A stretch of 64,000 nt of DNA from Raphanus sativus. Its lineage: Eukaryota; Streptophyta; Magnoliopsida; Brassicales; Brassicaceae. The number at the start of each line of letters is the position of its first letter. Positions within the stretch are counted from its first letter, which is position 1. The position numbers were made by a program, and so were the translations under genes. This document shows, one piece after another, positions 32,899-43,990 of this stretch. Location: assembly GCF_000801105.2 (NCBI RefSeq), contig NC_079517.1:22701579-22765578 (forward strand), written 5' to 3'. Under the pieces are notes generated by a model. That model had not been told where the DNA came from. It did no database searches and was given only the letters and a program-made list of their open reading frames with translations.

Positions 32899-34129
32899 CT
32901 TGAGACCAAACTGCTTATTGAGAGCTATTCCGATACTCGTAGGTCGAACGGCTGGACCAACATCGCCGAGATAGTCCTTGTACAATTGCCCTAAAATATC
33001 TGGTGTTGCTTGTCGACTTCGATTAGAATGCTCAGTTACAGAATATAAATGTAACGACTTGTAAATACGAACATAGAATGCCGGAGAATCCCCTTGTGTT
33101 GAAGTACGAACTCTCCAGATACATCCAGCAACCCAACATTTAACAATGAGTAAATCTGGATTGGATACTTCCACATCAAAATCAAATTCATCTTTCACTG
33201 AAAGAAGTTTCAGTCGTCTTTCTAACTCGGCTTTACTTTCATATCGTTGACCTACAGCAAGGTTTAGCGAAGACATCTCTAACCGTGGAACCTCGGGATC
33301 CTCTTTGCATCCGCCCATCCACAAGTTCTTAGATCTACTTTTAGGCGGTGGTGTCTGTGAATCTTCGTCTTGTGCTGGAGACTCACCGTATGAGCTGAAG
33401 TTATCATCTTCGGATGACGCACTATCTGAGTCGTCGAACATATCAAATCAGCTTTCAAATTCATTGTCTTCTTCATTTTCTTCATCTTCTCCAACATCTT
33501 TCTGGTTTGATCCGTCCAAGATACTAGAGAAGTTATTCTCATTGTCGTCGTGTTCCTCCTCCAAACTTAAACCTTCGTAAACCTCTTCGTAATCTTCGTA
33601 TCTAGATTCAACTTCTCCTTCTGAACTGTATAATCTTTTACTCTTCTCTGCTCCGTCTTCCCAACTGATTTCACCATCATCCTTCTCCGTAATCTCGACA
33701 CAAAGACGTAATTTCTCGATCTTCCTTAGGCTTAAAAAAATTTGCTATTGTCGAGTATTGGGAACGTAAACTGGTGGCGTGTCGTGCGCCATTGTTTTCA
33801 AATCTTTATTCGAGAATATGTAGCTAAGCTGAATCTGATGACTCCACTCATTCAAACCGTAATCATCGAGTACTGACTTTGCGAGTTCGTCGAGTGTTGT
33901 TTTCTCATCTGCTTGCAGAACTATACATCCTCTGCTATCGGGTTGGAATACATATCTATTTTTCTTAATCCAGTTACCTGAAACAATAATTATCGGATCC
34001 ATAAGATTTTAGAGAAAGAGAATAAGATGAAGATGAATATGAAGAAAAGAGAGTGGCGTTTGTAACAAAAACCCTAATTTCACAGTTGTAATGACATGGC
34101 AAATACGAGTTGACATGGATGATGACATG

Positions 34130-34790
34130 GTAAATTGGTAAGTCAGCCACTTTACGAACACTTAACTCAGCCAGAGTAAGCCAGCCATTAAGTTCATAAT
34201 AAGTCAGTTGATACGTTAATACTATTTTAGTAATTAATTTTTTGTTAATAAATCAGTCGTAACGAAGATATTCGCTAATAAGTAAGCCGTCTCGTCTTAT
34301 AAATCAGCCGGCAAATGAATGCTAGTCTAGTAATTAATCTATCGCTAAGAAGTCAGCCGTCACAAAGCTGAGTTTACTTAATCCAGGTTATTATGGCCGA
34401 TTAAACATAGCGTAGCCGCAACAAGCTCTCATAAGTCAGCCTGCCGACGATCATTTAATCAGCCGCGATAGTTAACTCGGCCGTATCGTAACTAGAACTC
34501 AGCCAAACTTTTCATAAATCAGCCCACCAATAGATAAGCCAGTCATAACATGTGAGCATAACTCAGCCTTTATCACATAAACCAGCCTTAGTTCTTTAAG
34601 TCAGCCGTGACGTTTGGATGAGTTATGAACATAACTCAGCGTGTGTCTCATAAGTCAGTCGAGTTCTTTAAGTCAGCCGCTTCCTAACTATAACTCTGCC
34701 GTAACGAAGTTCGTTTCGCATTACGACTGAGTTTGAGGCGCATTCTGACGTGGTGTCGAGTTTTTTGCCTACGTGGCACTAAAAAGTAAT
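34130..34790 (-). repeat. Motif array in the MURA 5' flank (about 22 copies)
   Basis: Degenerate TAAGTCAGCCG and TAACTCAGCC words at irregular 20-30 base spacing extend from just upstream of the transposase start to close to the presumed right end of the element. Confidence 0.85.
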
Positions 34791-34825
34791 GACATTTTTG
34801 TAATTACAATTTTTTTACAACATAA

Positions 34826-35054
34826 CAAAAGCGCACGCTAGGTATTAAAAAAAAGTAGTAATAAAAAAAGGTTTTATATGGTTTTCACTATAAGTTCTAA
34901 AATCCATACTTTTTGAGTTAACTTCCCTAAATTTTAACTACAAAACTACATATAATTAAATTAGTATTACTTTGGAAATTAAAACCTATTTTAAGACACT
35001 TACAGATGGAGCTGCCCTTAGACTTTTTTTCCATTGGTAATACTTTAATTAAAA
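34826..35054 (+). other. Spacer between MULE and Helitron
   Basis: AT-rich, no gene seen; the right MULE border lies somewhere around 34.8 kb. Confidence 0.4.
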
Positions 35055-35577
35055 CTAGATTTTGACCCGCGCTTCGAAAGCGCGGGTATTATTTTTCAGT
35101 TTTATGAAATATATTATTTGTTTGTAGTTATTGAATGTATTTATCATAGTGAAATTTTCTTTATAATAAATTCGACACATAGAGTGTCTCTGGTAAACTA
35201 TATGCTTCTCTGGCTTTGTTTTATTCTCTCTCCAATCAACATATTTATTTGACTTGTTGTTAAAAATAAATGATTTTAGGACGTAAATATACAATATTTT
35301 TACATTGATATTTTGTTTAAACAATGTGACATATTTTTATATTAATTAAATATTTACATTGTAATTTAAACTAAATTTTGACCCGCACGCCCATGCGGAT
35401 GTATATTTCAAACCGATTTATATGTTAAGTTTAGGTATTCTAACATATGTTATTCAGATTTATATACAATATATTATTTTATTTATAGATTTTAAGAAAT
35501 TCAAAATATATAATGAATTTTAAAAATTAATTTAAATGAGTTATCCAAACCCGAAGTGAACCCGCAAATATCCGAAT

Positions 35578-35817
35578 ATAATTCAAAATAAAATTTAGAA
35601 ATATCTGAATGGAGCTGAAATCTTTGACCTCCGAAACCCAAAACCCAAGCAGATCTGAAACGAACCCGAATGGATACCTGAACGCCCAGCCCTAGTCATA
35701 ATTCGAACTGAAATTTAGAAATATATGAATGGGGCTGAAATCTTTGACCCTAGAAATCTGAAACTCAAACAGATCCGAAACAAACCGGAATGGATACCTT
35801 AACGTCCAGCCCTAGTC
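35578..35817 (+). repeat. 120-bp tandem duplication inside the Helitron
   Basis: 35578-35697 and 35698-35817 are imperfect copies (TTTAGAAATAT(C/A)TGAATGG ... CCCTAGTC). Confidence 0.8.
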
Positions 35818-36763
35818 ACTATTATGTATCATGTATATGTCAGCATATAAATGCAATTAATTGCATTGGTCCATCATATAAATAATAGAATAGTCTTTCG
35901 ACGTCAAAAAAAAAATTGGTCCATCATATAAATAATTATATAAGTAATAATATTTTATATGTATCATCTTATAAATAATCATATATATTATATTCTTAAA
36001 GTTTAATGTGAAATATAAAAACCATAATTTAAGTTGGTATATAAAATTAATCTTTTTGTTGTATTTGCTTATATATAATGAAAACATTTTTTTAATAATG
36101 GTTATTGGATAATATTTTAGTAAAATAATTTTTGAATATATGAATATTTTAAAACAATTTTTTATATAAATCAACTTTAAATTATTATTTTGATTTGAAA
36201 TATGTATATAAAATTTAAATTTTATTTTATGATTATTTTAGTCAAAACAATGTTTTTAGGTAATTAGATTAGTCTATTTTGTATATTTTTTAAAACTGAT
36301 ATAATGGATTTCCAATTTTTATTAATAACATAAGCCATTTTTTTTCTTCTTATTTTTTCTTCTTGACATACTTTTATCCATGTTTCAAAGTTTTAAATTT
36401 TTTTGCATTAGTTTTCTATGAGTTATTATTAATTTTATGATATTTTTTTTTGAAAATTGAACTCTTGAAATTTTATATTTGACAAAACTAAATAAGGTAA
36501 TAATACTGTTTTTAAAAATTGTTTTACATAATAAACTATTTATATTTCAGTCTGTGTTTTTTATTTTCACCATAAAGAATTGTAAATATAGTGACATAAT
36601 TTTAAATAAAAAAATATAGAAAGAAGGTTGTTTAATTTATTATAAAAACAATAGTTAAATGTTTAAATAAAAAGAAATATTAATTATGTTATTCATGTTT
36701 CCAATCAATTCTCATTTGTTATTAATTTACTGAAAATACAATGGCTAAATATGTAAATAAAAG

Positions 36764-36870
36764 AAAGTACACATCTCTACTATCCGTGTTGCCAAACATA
36801 TCTCATTTATTCTACTATCCATATTACTAAACATATCTCATTTATTCTACTATCCTTGTTTCCAAACATC
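36764..36870 (+). repeat. 35-bp tandem repeat (about three copies) near the Helitron 5' end
   Basis: The unit ATCTCATTTATTCTACTATCC followed by a variable 14 bases is repeated at about 36799 and 36834, with a partial copy before. Confidence 0.75.
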
Positions 36871-36902
36871 TCCATTTTGTACTTCAACTTTAATAATATA
36901 GA

Positions 36903-37812
36903 TTCAATGAAGAGTACATAGAAGGATTACATAAGCTGGCTGTCATACTGATACCGACACCAACGCCAAACCCCCAAACAAGGAGACTAAGGGAAACACA
37001 ACAAGCTTTAGAGTATTTAAATGGTGTTCCCACAATAAGATTTATAAAAAGAAATAGATTGATAAGAATACCTTATTAGAAACATTATGAGATACTTTTG
37101 ACATACTCATTTAACATATGACATTCTACAATTGATTTAGTTCTTATAAATTAAATCTAGCTATAAAATAAAACTGTACTAAAATATTCATATTATGTAA
37201 CGGAAATATTTGAGAGGGTATCTCACTAATGGAATAATTGTCTAAGAATAAAAATCCCTAAAATGTGGTTTAATTAAATATTTCCGAATGATATAGCTTT
37301 TAGTTTTTGTTGTAGGATTTTCGATTATAAAAGTAGGATTATAGAGGTTTTTTGTTCATACCTCAAAGCCACAAAGCTTTAAGGATTCCAAACTCATCAA
37401 CCGAAAACTTCTTCGATGAAAATAGAACACAAGTTCTCTCGTGCTGCATGCAGTGAAAATAAACAAATAAATCTATGACGAAAAAAATAAAATAATTAAT
37501 CAATTTTATAATATTTAAATATCTTAGAAATTGACTTACTATTTTATTAAATTTTAAATATCTTAGAAATTGAATTATTAATTTTTTTAAAGATTACAAC
37601 ATTTTATAAGATTTGTTTGAATAAACAAATAATGTTTAAAATTAATAATATTAATAACATACTAAGCTTACGTATAACAGTATATTATATTAAATGATAT
37701 GATATGACTAAACTATTCGAAAAATGTAGCTCTAGTTTTTTTTTTCCTAGAATTAATTTTATATGATGTCTCTGTTTAAATAAGATAAATAAATCTTAAA
37801 TATTATTTAAAA

Positions 37813-37844
<32 letters not shown>

Positions 37845-39437
37845 ACATTTTAGAACTGTAGAGGAGGTCTGAATCTATCACATCCTTATAATTTTGGGAC
37901 TATAAGTTTTGCAATTTCCCTTTATTTCTTCTGATTTTAAAGAAATTTGCCAAAAATAACTCAAAACTTGATTTTAACCTTAAAAATATATCTAAATTTG
38001 AACCAAATACAAAAATAACCTAAAATATTAGTGAAATTACAACCAGCCCTTTATGACCAAACAAAAAACCAGAAATCAATTTGATGAATATAACCCAGTA
38101 AAGTCTTTTAAGGTTTTGTAAGTCTTCTGAGTTCCGTAAATCTTCTCACATAGTAGATCTTAAAAATAGTTTATAAATTTTATGAAAAATATTTTTTTGG
38201 GAAAAAAGTAAAATCATGTATTTATAAACATTTTTACATGATATAAATTAAGATATAGTAAAATTGAATTGTATTTAACATATATGAGTGAATGTAGTGA
38301 GTCATAGTATTCTTTGATTTAGGGTTTGATAACATATATTGTAGTATTATTTATTTTCTTAGGGTTAGATTTTGGAATCTTAATATTTTTTGAAAAATTA
38401 AATTTTCTTAAGTTAAATTTAAGTTTAATGAAGTGTTTAGTTAGTTAATTAAGTTTAAGGTTTGTATTTAGGGTTTACACGTCTTCTAGGAAGTCTACTG
38501 ATGAATAATATTTACGGACCAGACGACTTCTAAGAAAATCTTCTTATGAATAGTATTTACGGGTTAGAAGACTTACCTGAAAGTTTTCTGAATCAAAAAA
38601 TATTTAGAGAAAATTAGAAAAATAGGACACTTAGAACTTTGATTTGTCACACTAAGATTTTGTCTAAGTTGTTTGTCTTATTAAGATTTTAATTAATGTT
38701 AATACGATTATACACTTAGATTATTGAAATTTTAATTTAATTAAATATAGAATGTTCATTAATTATATTTCATTATAATTGTTTTTACATTAGAAATAGA
38801 AAGAAAAAACAAAAGCATTATCAATTAATCAGTTACGTAATTGTATGTGTTTCATTCTTTTTTCTTCCACAATTCAAGATTCTACATTTTTTTCACAAAT
38901 ACCTTTATGAGGTTTCTGTTTTATCTTCTTCTTTATCTTCTGAGAATATTGTCTCCATCTTTACTTGATACCCTTCTTAACCTCTTTGATTTTGTATTGT
39001 GTCATGTGAAGATGGTTTATAGCCTCTTTGATTTTATTTTGTATTTGATTTGATAGGTTATTTTCTTTTGTTCTTGATTAGATCCTTTGCTAATCATAGG
39101 CCATTAAATCAGAGTCACCAAAATTATTCACGTTTTTTTTAAGTTTTGAAAGCTTGAGATTGGAAGATACATGCTAAATCTACAAATTAAAATCATATCC
39201 AGCAAGAAAAACGCAAAAATAATGGACGAAATCAATCAAAGAAAACATGGCAGCTCTGTAAAAATGTCTTTGTAACCCTTACGAGTCACTAGGAATGTCA
39301 TCCAAATGTCATTTTATCATATAGTATACCAATTACACAGTGGTCGTACATATATTTAATGAAAATAATTAACACGAGAACAATAGTACCACAAACACTT
39401 ATTAATATTCTCTTTTATTGGTACAGTTAGACACTAG
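36903..39437 (+). other. AT-rich intergenic region, no gene
   Basis: Contains a (TA)n microsatellite at 37817-37844, MULE-terminus-like words (AAATTTGCCAAAAATAACTC at 37942; TAGAAAAATAGGACACTTAG near 38607), and CTTCT/AGTCTTC-rich repeats at 38100-38570. The ORF at 38841-39053 is simple AT-rich sequence. Confidence 0.4.
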
Positions 39438-41004
39438 TCTATCATCTAATCTATTAATTTATGATTCTATTTTTATCCACTATTAGCAAATCATACTAGG
39501 TCCACTTAAAAAATTAGTTAATATGGTATAGTTTATTATTTACATTTAAAATAAGCCAACTACAAATTTGAATTTTTTTTCTAACTATAACAAAATTAGT
39601 TGAGAAAGAATCTAGCAAAATCTAAGTTAAAAATGTTAAATATTATTTTTATAAGATAACACATTAATAAATTTCGTAATTAGTAATAGAAAATTATTAT
39701 AAATCAATGTTAATTAAAATTTTATTATAAAACAAGAAATTAAAACTCTATACTATTTTAATAAATTCTATAATTATATTCTGTAATATATAAAAATAGC
39801 AGTGCTATGTGAATTAAATATGAAAAATTATATTAAATAGGTCATTTAACAATTTTATATTTTAAAATTTTTCATTGAAATAAATTATCACTCATCATTA
39901 TAATGGATTAAAATTCGTAAACGATATAACACTTTTATATGAAAATAAATTTATCAACACAGGTTAAACTCTTATATCTACAACTGTATATTATTTTTTA
40001 GTTATTTTGAAACTTCAACAACATATTGTTTAAAAATGTTTATATACAAAATATAACAGTATATAATAACCTTTAGTTCATATACTATTTAAAAAATATA
40101 TGAATTTTTAGTAATTCATTTCAAATATTAATGACAAATAAAAAAAATTGAATTATAAATTTATTTTATTTTAATTATAAAAAAATCTGTTGAAAAAATT
40201 AAAAAAATGCTACCAAAAGTTCAAATATTTTTTATAAAATAATATATTAATGTAGTAACAAAAAAATATTCAAAATTCATGTATTGTTCCAAACTCAAAA
40301 AATAGTTGTACAATTTTCCAAAGTTTTCTCAAAATATAAAATATTGAAAACAAATATTCAAACTCAAAATGATAATACTTCAAATTTTACAAAAGAAAAA
40401 ATCATAGATAATAAAGATTAACTTTTTCAAATGCACCAGGAAAAAAAAACTAATGATATTATGTTGTAAGAATTAAAGCAATATAATAGTTTGAAGTATT
40501 AATTAAAATAAAATAAAACTTAATATCATAACATCCAAAAAATATCCTGTATATTAAAATTTAATAAAATAATATGATAGATACTATTATGTATAAAATT
40601 TACTAAAATAATAAAACTATATTATTGAAACAAAACATTGTTTTTATTTATAAATGCCGTAAAATACTAAAATGATATATGTTAAAGTATATTTTCTTAA
40701 ACACAATATGTAAATATAAATTATCTTAAACATATTTCTTTTCTATAATATAAATAAAATTTAAAAATGTATTATATAAAAAATGTATAAATTAAAAAAA
40801 TAATTTGAAGGGGTTCTCTAGTTGATTATTTCATATTATGATTTATTGTACTTAACTCGAAAATATACTATTAAGTAATAAAAATTAATGAGTTACACAA
40901 TATATAACACTAAAGTGGAAATTATATATTTAAAACATTTGTAATAATATGAAACATTTATAAAATGAAAAAATATCCGCACGGAAGTACGGGTTAAAAT
41001 CTAG
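39438..41004 (+). mobile_element. Probable Helitron (about 1.57 kb)
   Basis: The 3' end is supported by the imperfect hairpin ATCCGCACGGAAGTACGGGT followed by TAAAAT and CTAG (41001-41004). The 5' start TCTATCATCTAATCTATTAA at 39438 is plausible but weaker. The interior is AT-rich without ORFs. Confidence 0.5.
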
Positions 41005-41354
41005 TATAGTGTTAAACTATAACATTATATATCTCAGCCAACATTATAAATACCAAACAATATATGTCAATTGGCAACTTGAGCTACAGTGTGGCACTGC
41101 CTATCACACCTTCCACCAGGCACTTCATCATTTCATTCTCATCAATCAGTCTTTCCCTTCGCCTTCCTATTCACCACATTGATTACACATGGTTAGAAGA
41201 GAAAATCTAACAAATACTAATCAAAGATAAGAAATATTATTAGAGAAACAAACGTATAATAGTACCTGATAAAGTAAAAATGTAGCAGCCAACTATTTTA
41301 ACATCTTACATTATAATTGTTATATGAATGGTAACAATCATGGACCGTAGATCA
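41005..41354 (+). other. Intergenic, unassigned
   Basis: A short stretch at 41090-41180 has higher GC and could be an exon relic on the minus strand (CGAAGGGAAAGACTGATTGA), but no product is recognisable. Confidence 0.3.
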
Positions 41355-41674
41355 GTACATAAACATGAACCATGTGTTAAAACACAAAATCAACTCATAA
41401 TATCTTCAAATTTCATGCACAAACAAAGATATTTAGGTTTATCTATACACTGACCGTGTCTCCGTTAGTCAAATGGTAATGGATGCTTCGATACAAAAAT
41501 ATGATAATTATTTATTAAAGTAAAATCCACAGAAGCATCCGTTACCATTTGACTAACAGAGACACGGTCAATGTGTGGATAAATCTATATATCTTTGTTC
41601 GTGTATGAAATTTGAATTTGAGTATATTATATGTTGATGTATATTTTTAGCACAGGGTCCATGTTTATGTATTA
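41355..41674 (+). repeat. Imperfect inverted duplication (arms about 135-143 bp, loop about 42 bp)
   Basis: 41355-41489 pairs with 41532-41674. The inner about 43 bases (GACCGTGTCTC(C/T)GTTAGTCA then AATGGTAA(T/C)GGATGCTTC) differ at only a few positions, and outer parts are more diverged. A transcript would fold into a long hairpin. A direct repeat (GTAC(C/A)(T/C)GATAA...AACCA/TCT) flanks it at about 41265 and 41732. Confidence 0.85.
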
Positions 41675-42107
41675 ACCGAGACCGGTTCTCTATTGATGTA
41701 TAAATTGGCGATTTCCCCAATAAATATATAATAGTACACGATAAGTATAAAAGATAGTAGTCAACCATCTAAGTATCTGCTAATATAAGTGTTATCTGAA
41801 ATAATATTATATATTGAAATATGATAAAATTCGGGCATGCAAAGTATAAACAAAATTATTTGAAGGATATAATAACTTTCGGATATGCAAAGTACAAATA
41901 AACTACTTGAAGGATATGTATTAAGAAGAAACGAGATTACATTGAAGCGGTGGGGGTGGTGATTGAGATGACGAAGGTTGAGGTTCTCTGTGCTGTTGCA
42001 CGAGCTAGAGAGTGTATCGGTGACGAAACTCATGAGGAAATCAGAGTGGCTGTATGAAATTAAAAGACGACGTAGTGAAACTAGAAACATCGCAATTATT
42101 AACAATA
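41675..42107 (+). other. Spacer after the inverted duplication
   Basis: The minus ORF at 41761-42105 (114 aa) has no recognisable domain. CTTGAAGGATAT words are duplicated at 41861 and 41904. No supported gene. Confidence 0.35.
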
Positions 42108-42291
42108 CAGTAAAACCTCTATAAATTAATAATGTTGGGACTACACTAAAACTATATTTTTTTATTAATTTATAGAGATTATTAATTTATCGAGATTTTA
42201 GTTGAACCAAAAACTTAATTTGAGACTATAAAATTATATTAGTTTATAGAGATATTAATTTATAGATTATTAATTTAAAGAATTTATACTG
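42108..42291 (+). mobile_element. MITE-like short element (184 bp)
   Basis: Ends CAGTAAAACCTCTATAAATTAATAAT and (reversed) CAGTATAAATTCTTTAAATTAATAAT form inverted repeats, with further TTTATAGAGATTATTAATTTAT palindromes inside. Coding capacity none. The target duplication is not clear, so the superfamily is uncertain. Confidence 0.65.
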
Positions 42292-43072
42292 TAATCCGAA
42301 AAAGTTTGTTGGATTCAATCTACCAAAACTTACCAAAAATCCATGATAATTAATTTTTTCTTTGACCTTTGATTCTTCGTCTTTAACTCTCTTGCCGGTC
42401 GGTGGATTTTAAGCGAAAATGTTTAGGCACCTGAACTTCTTTCATTAGCAGATCGTTGTAAAAAGAAATAAAAAATCCGAAGAAATGAGAAATCCATGAG
42501 AAAAAGTTAAATGTTTAATTAAAAAGATATAAAATAGGGACAATGTGTTGAATATACCCAATTGAGGTTCAAATTTGCCATATATCCATGAATTTTCAAA
42601 TGGTAAAAGTGAATAACTTTTTGGCCAGTAATGGACGAAACTAGCCCCACTTTTAGAGAAATGAATCTGGTGGTTGTACAAAAGGTGTCAGTCTGCGAAT
42701 TTGGCAGACAATTTGGCCTGGAATTGTTCAGAGCAGTAGGTCTATCAGCAGGGGGCAGATCAGACGAAGGTCCGTTGGGTAATGGATAGGTTTGGTACTT
42801 GCAGTGATGTATCTTTTATAGAAAAGATAAATAACTTAAGCATATTAATCAAAAAGACAGTCATTGCAGAGAGCTTTATATATATTTTTTTGGCATGAGC
42901 TTTATATATTTAATAGTATAATAATTTGATTATGTCGTTAATTACGAGATTGAGTGTTAATTTAAAACCTAACTTCTTTGTTATTGTGTTACATTATATG
43001 TTTACTTGTAATGTATATCGTTAGCAATTAACAAATATTTACGGAGCTAAATGATGCTAATTAAATGTAAAC
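42292..43072 (+). other. Intergenic, no gene
   Basis: The ORF at 42445-42681 (-) has no domain. A slightly GC-richer patch (42680-42800) has no recognisable product. Confidence 0.35.
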
Positions 43073-43097
43073 TAGATCGTGACCCGCTCGGTTAATT
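43073..43097 (-). mobile_element. Degenerate Helitron 3' terminus (minus orientation)
   Basis: ACTAGATCGTGACCCGCTCGG on the plus strand resembles the reversed Helitron end (CTAG plus ATTTTGACCCGC), but the hairpin is eroded. Confidence 0.45.
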
Positions 43098-43302
43098 TTT
43101 TTTATCTTTGTTCGTACTAAATGTTATACATGATTGCTATGTGTATTAATTTTCAATTTTGAGAAATAAAAATGTGTTTAAATGTGTTTAAATAAACAAT
43201 GTGTACTAATGTGATTCTTTTGGCACGCTGCTGCAATCTTTACACCATATAAAACAGAAAAAGAAACAGATTTATAAACCAATAGAATAGAAAAAACTTA
43301 TA

Positions 43303-43472
43303 AAAGCTGAAACAAATGCAAGTACAGATTCATCTGAGAGGATGCACTCAAATGTGTCGTCTCCAAAACCGGTGTTTTGTTTCCAACAATGAAGAACTTT
43401 AACTCGAATTTTCCAATTGTTTCTTAAAGGTTTCACACCATCTATCATAACTAAAGTGCTAGGTTTCGACAT
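43303..43472 (-). pseudogene. RPA70-like (OB-fold) gene fragment, Helitron-associated type
   Basis: On the minus strand from Met at 43472: MSKPSTLVMIDGVKPL..W, then VKVLHCWKQNTGFGDDTFECILSDE. This matches the N-terminal OB fold of the replication protein A 70-kDa-like family that is amplified in Brassicaceae and often carried by Helitrons. Similarity ends at LSDES and the frame then runs into unrelated sequence, so only the first exon is present. A TATA box lies at 43524-43531, with a normal short leader. The longer frame from 43604 is just upstream read-through. The Helitron-like terminus at 43073 supports transport of this fragment by a Helitron. Confidence 0.75.
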
Positions 43473-43523
43473 TGTGTTTATTTGGGAGTTTTTGTGAATG
43501 TCGTATGGTGAATAAGAAGTCGA

Positions 43524-43531
43524 GTATTTAT
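43524..43531 (-). promoter_or_regulatory. TATA box of the RPA70-like fragment
   Basis: TATAAATA on the minus strand about 55 bases upstream of the fragment's ATG. Confidence 0.55.
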
Positions 43532-43617
43532 AGACAAATTTTTGTGAGGTGAAAAAGAATATTTCACATTCAATTAAATCAACCATAATAAATAAAAATA
43601 TCACAATTTGATCGACT

Positions 43618-43990
43618 CCTAGATTTTCGCTTGGATAAAATATACTTGGAGAAGAGGATTTTCCATAACTGATTATTTAAACAACTTGGAGAAGGGTTTT
43701 TCTATAAAAGAATATTGACTGTATTTTTAAAGGAAAGGAATATCCGATAATCAATTACATTAACCATAGTAAATACTAAGAACATCGATTTTATTGTTTC
43801 CTAGATTTTAGGTTTGATAGAATAAACTTGGAGAAGAATATTTTCTATAACTGATTTTTAAAACTTGCGATATTATTAAATCTGATATTGTAGGCATGTT
43901 AAATCAACTTGGAGAAATGGTTTTTCTATAAAAGATTATTTAGTGTATATTTTAGAATTGAGAGATTTAATTTTTTAAAGGAACAATATG
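43618..43990 (+). repeat. Imperfect about 185-bp tandem repeat (two copies)
   Basis: CCTAGATTTT(C/A)G(C/G)TT...AACTTGGAGAAG...TTTTCTATAA occurs from 43617 and again from 43800, each copy itself holding two AACTTGGAGAA segments. Confidence 0.65.

Larger units (their letters stand above)
30904..34002 (-). pseudogene. MURA-type MULE transposase with two nonsense codons and a frameshift
   Basis: Minus-strand exons 34002-32899, 32490-31618 and about 31364-30904. Exon 1 has the N-terminal region (MDPIIIVSGNWIKKNRYVFQ) and DNA-binding half (KSRSKNLWMGG, SNPDLLIVKCWVAGCIW), with TAG at 33745-33747 and TGA at 33448-33450 in frame. Exon 2 is the MULE catalytic domain: VVVDGTFLNG (first Asp), AIISDTHKSIG (second Asp), the C-x2-H motif ICTYHLYK, then NTAESMNRAL. 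Exon 3 has the SWIM zinc finger (CRRFERERIPCSHAI), a one-base frameshift near 31130-31165, then an AT-hook (RRQPGRPKK) and a zinc knuckle C-x2-C-x4-H-x4-C near the end. It cuts and moves MULE ends in the nucleus. All domains are present but the three lesions make this copy defective. Confidence 0.9.
24917..34825 (+). mobile_element. VANDAL/KI-type Mutator-like element with two convergent genes and dense motif arrays
   Basis: Contains a DUF1985-Ulp1 gene (+) and a MURA transposase (-) transcribed towards each other, separated by about 1.4 kb. Every intron and spacer between about 25.4 and 34.8 kb is filled with copies of GGCTGAGTTA or close variants on one strand or the other. I see no long terminal inverted repeats, as in VANDALs, so the borders are approximate and the 9-10 bp target duplication was not identified. 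Both genes have disabling lesions, so this copy is probably not autonomous. Confidence 0.75.
35055..36902 (-). mobile_element. Non-autonomous Helitron on the minus strand (1848 bp)
   Basis: On the minus strand it starts TCTATATTATTAAAGTTGAAG (36902) and ends with hairpin CCCGCGCTTTCGAAGCGCGGG, TCAAAAT, CTAG (35058-35055). It lies between A and T. Its 5' 46 bases are identical to those of the plus-strand Helitron at 19149. A second degenerate 3' terminus (ACTAAATTTTGACCCGCAC, 35368-35395) suggests an older copy inside. ORFs at 35055-35324 and 35857-36174 (-) are AT-rich chance frames. Confidence 0.85.

Noticed and set aside
25444..34790. Regularly spaced short repeats suggestive of a CRISPR array
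   Set aside because: Units are about 10 bases, degenerate, in plant introns and on both strands; no long identical repeats or unique spacers of constant size.
38841..39053. 70-aa hydrophobic ORF
   Set aside because: TTT/CTT-rich AT sequence giving Phe/Leu by composition; no gene context.
41761..42105. 114-aa minus ORF
   Set aside because: No domain, no splice context, adjacent to MITE and inverted repeat; cannot be supported.
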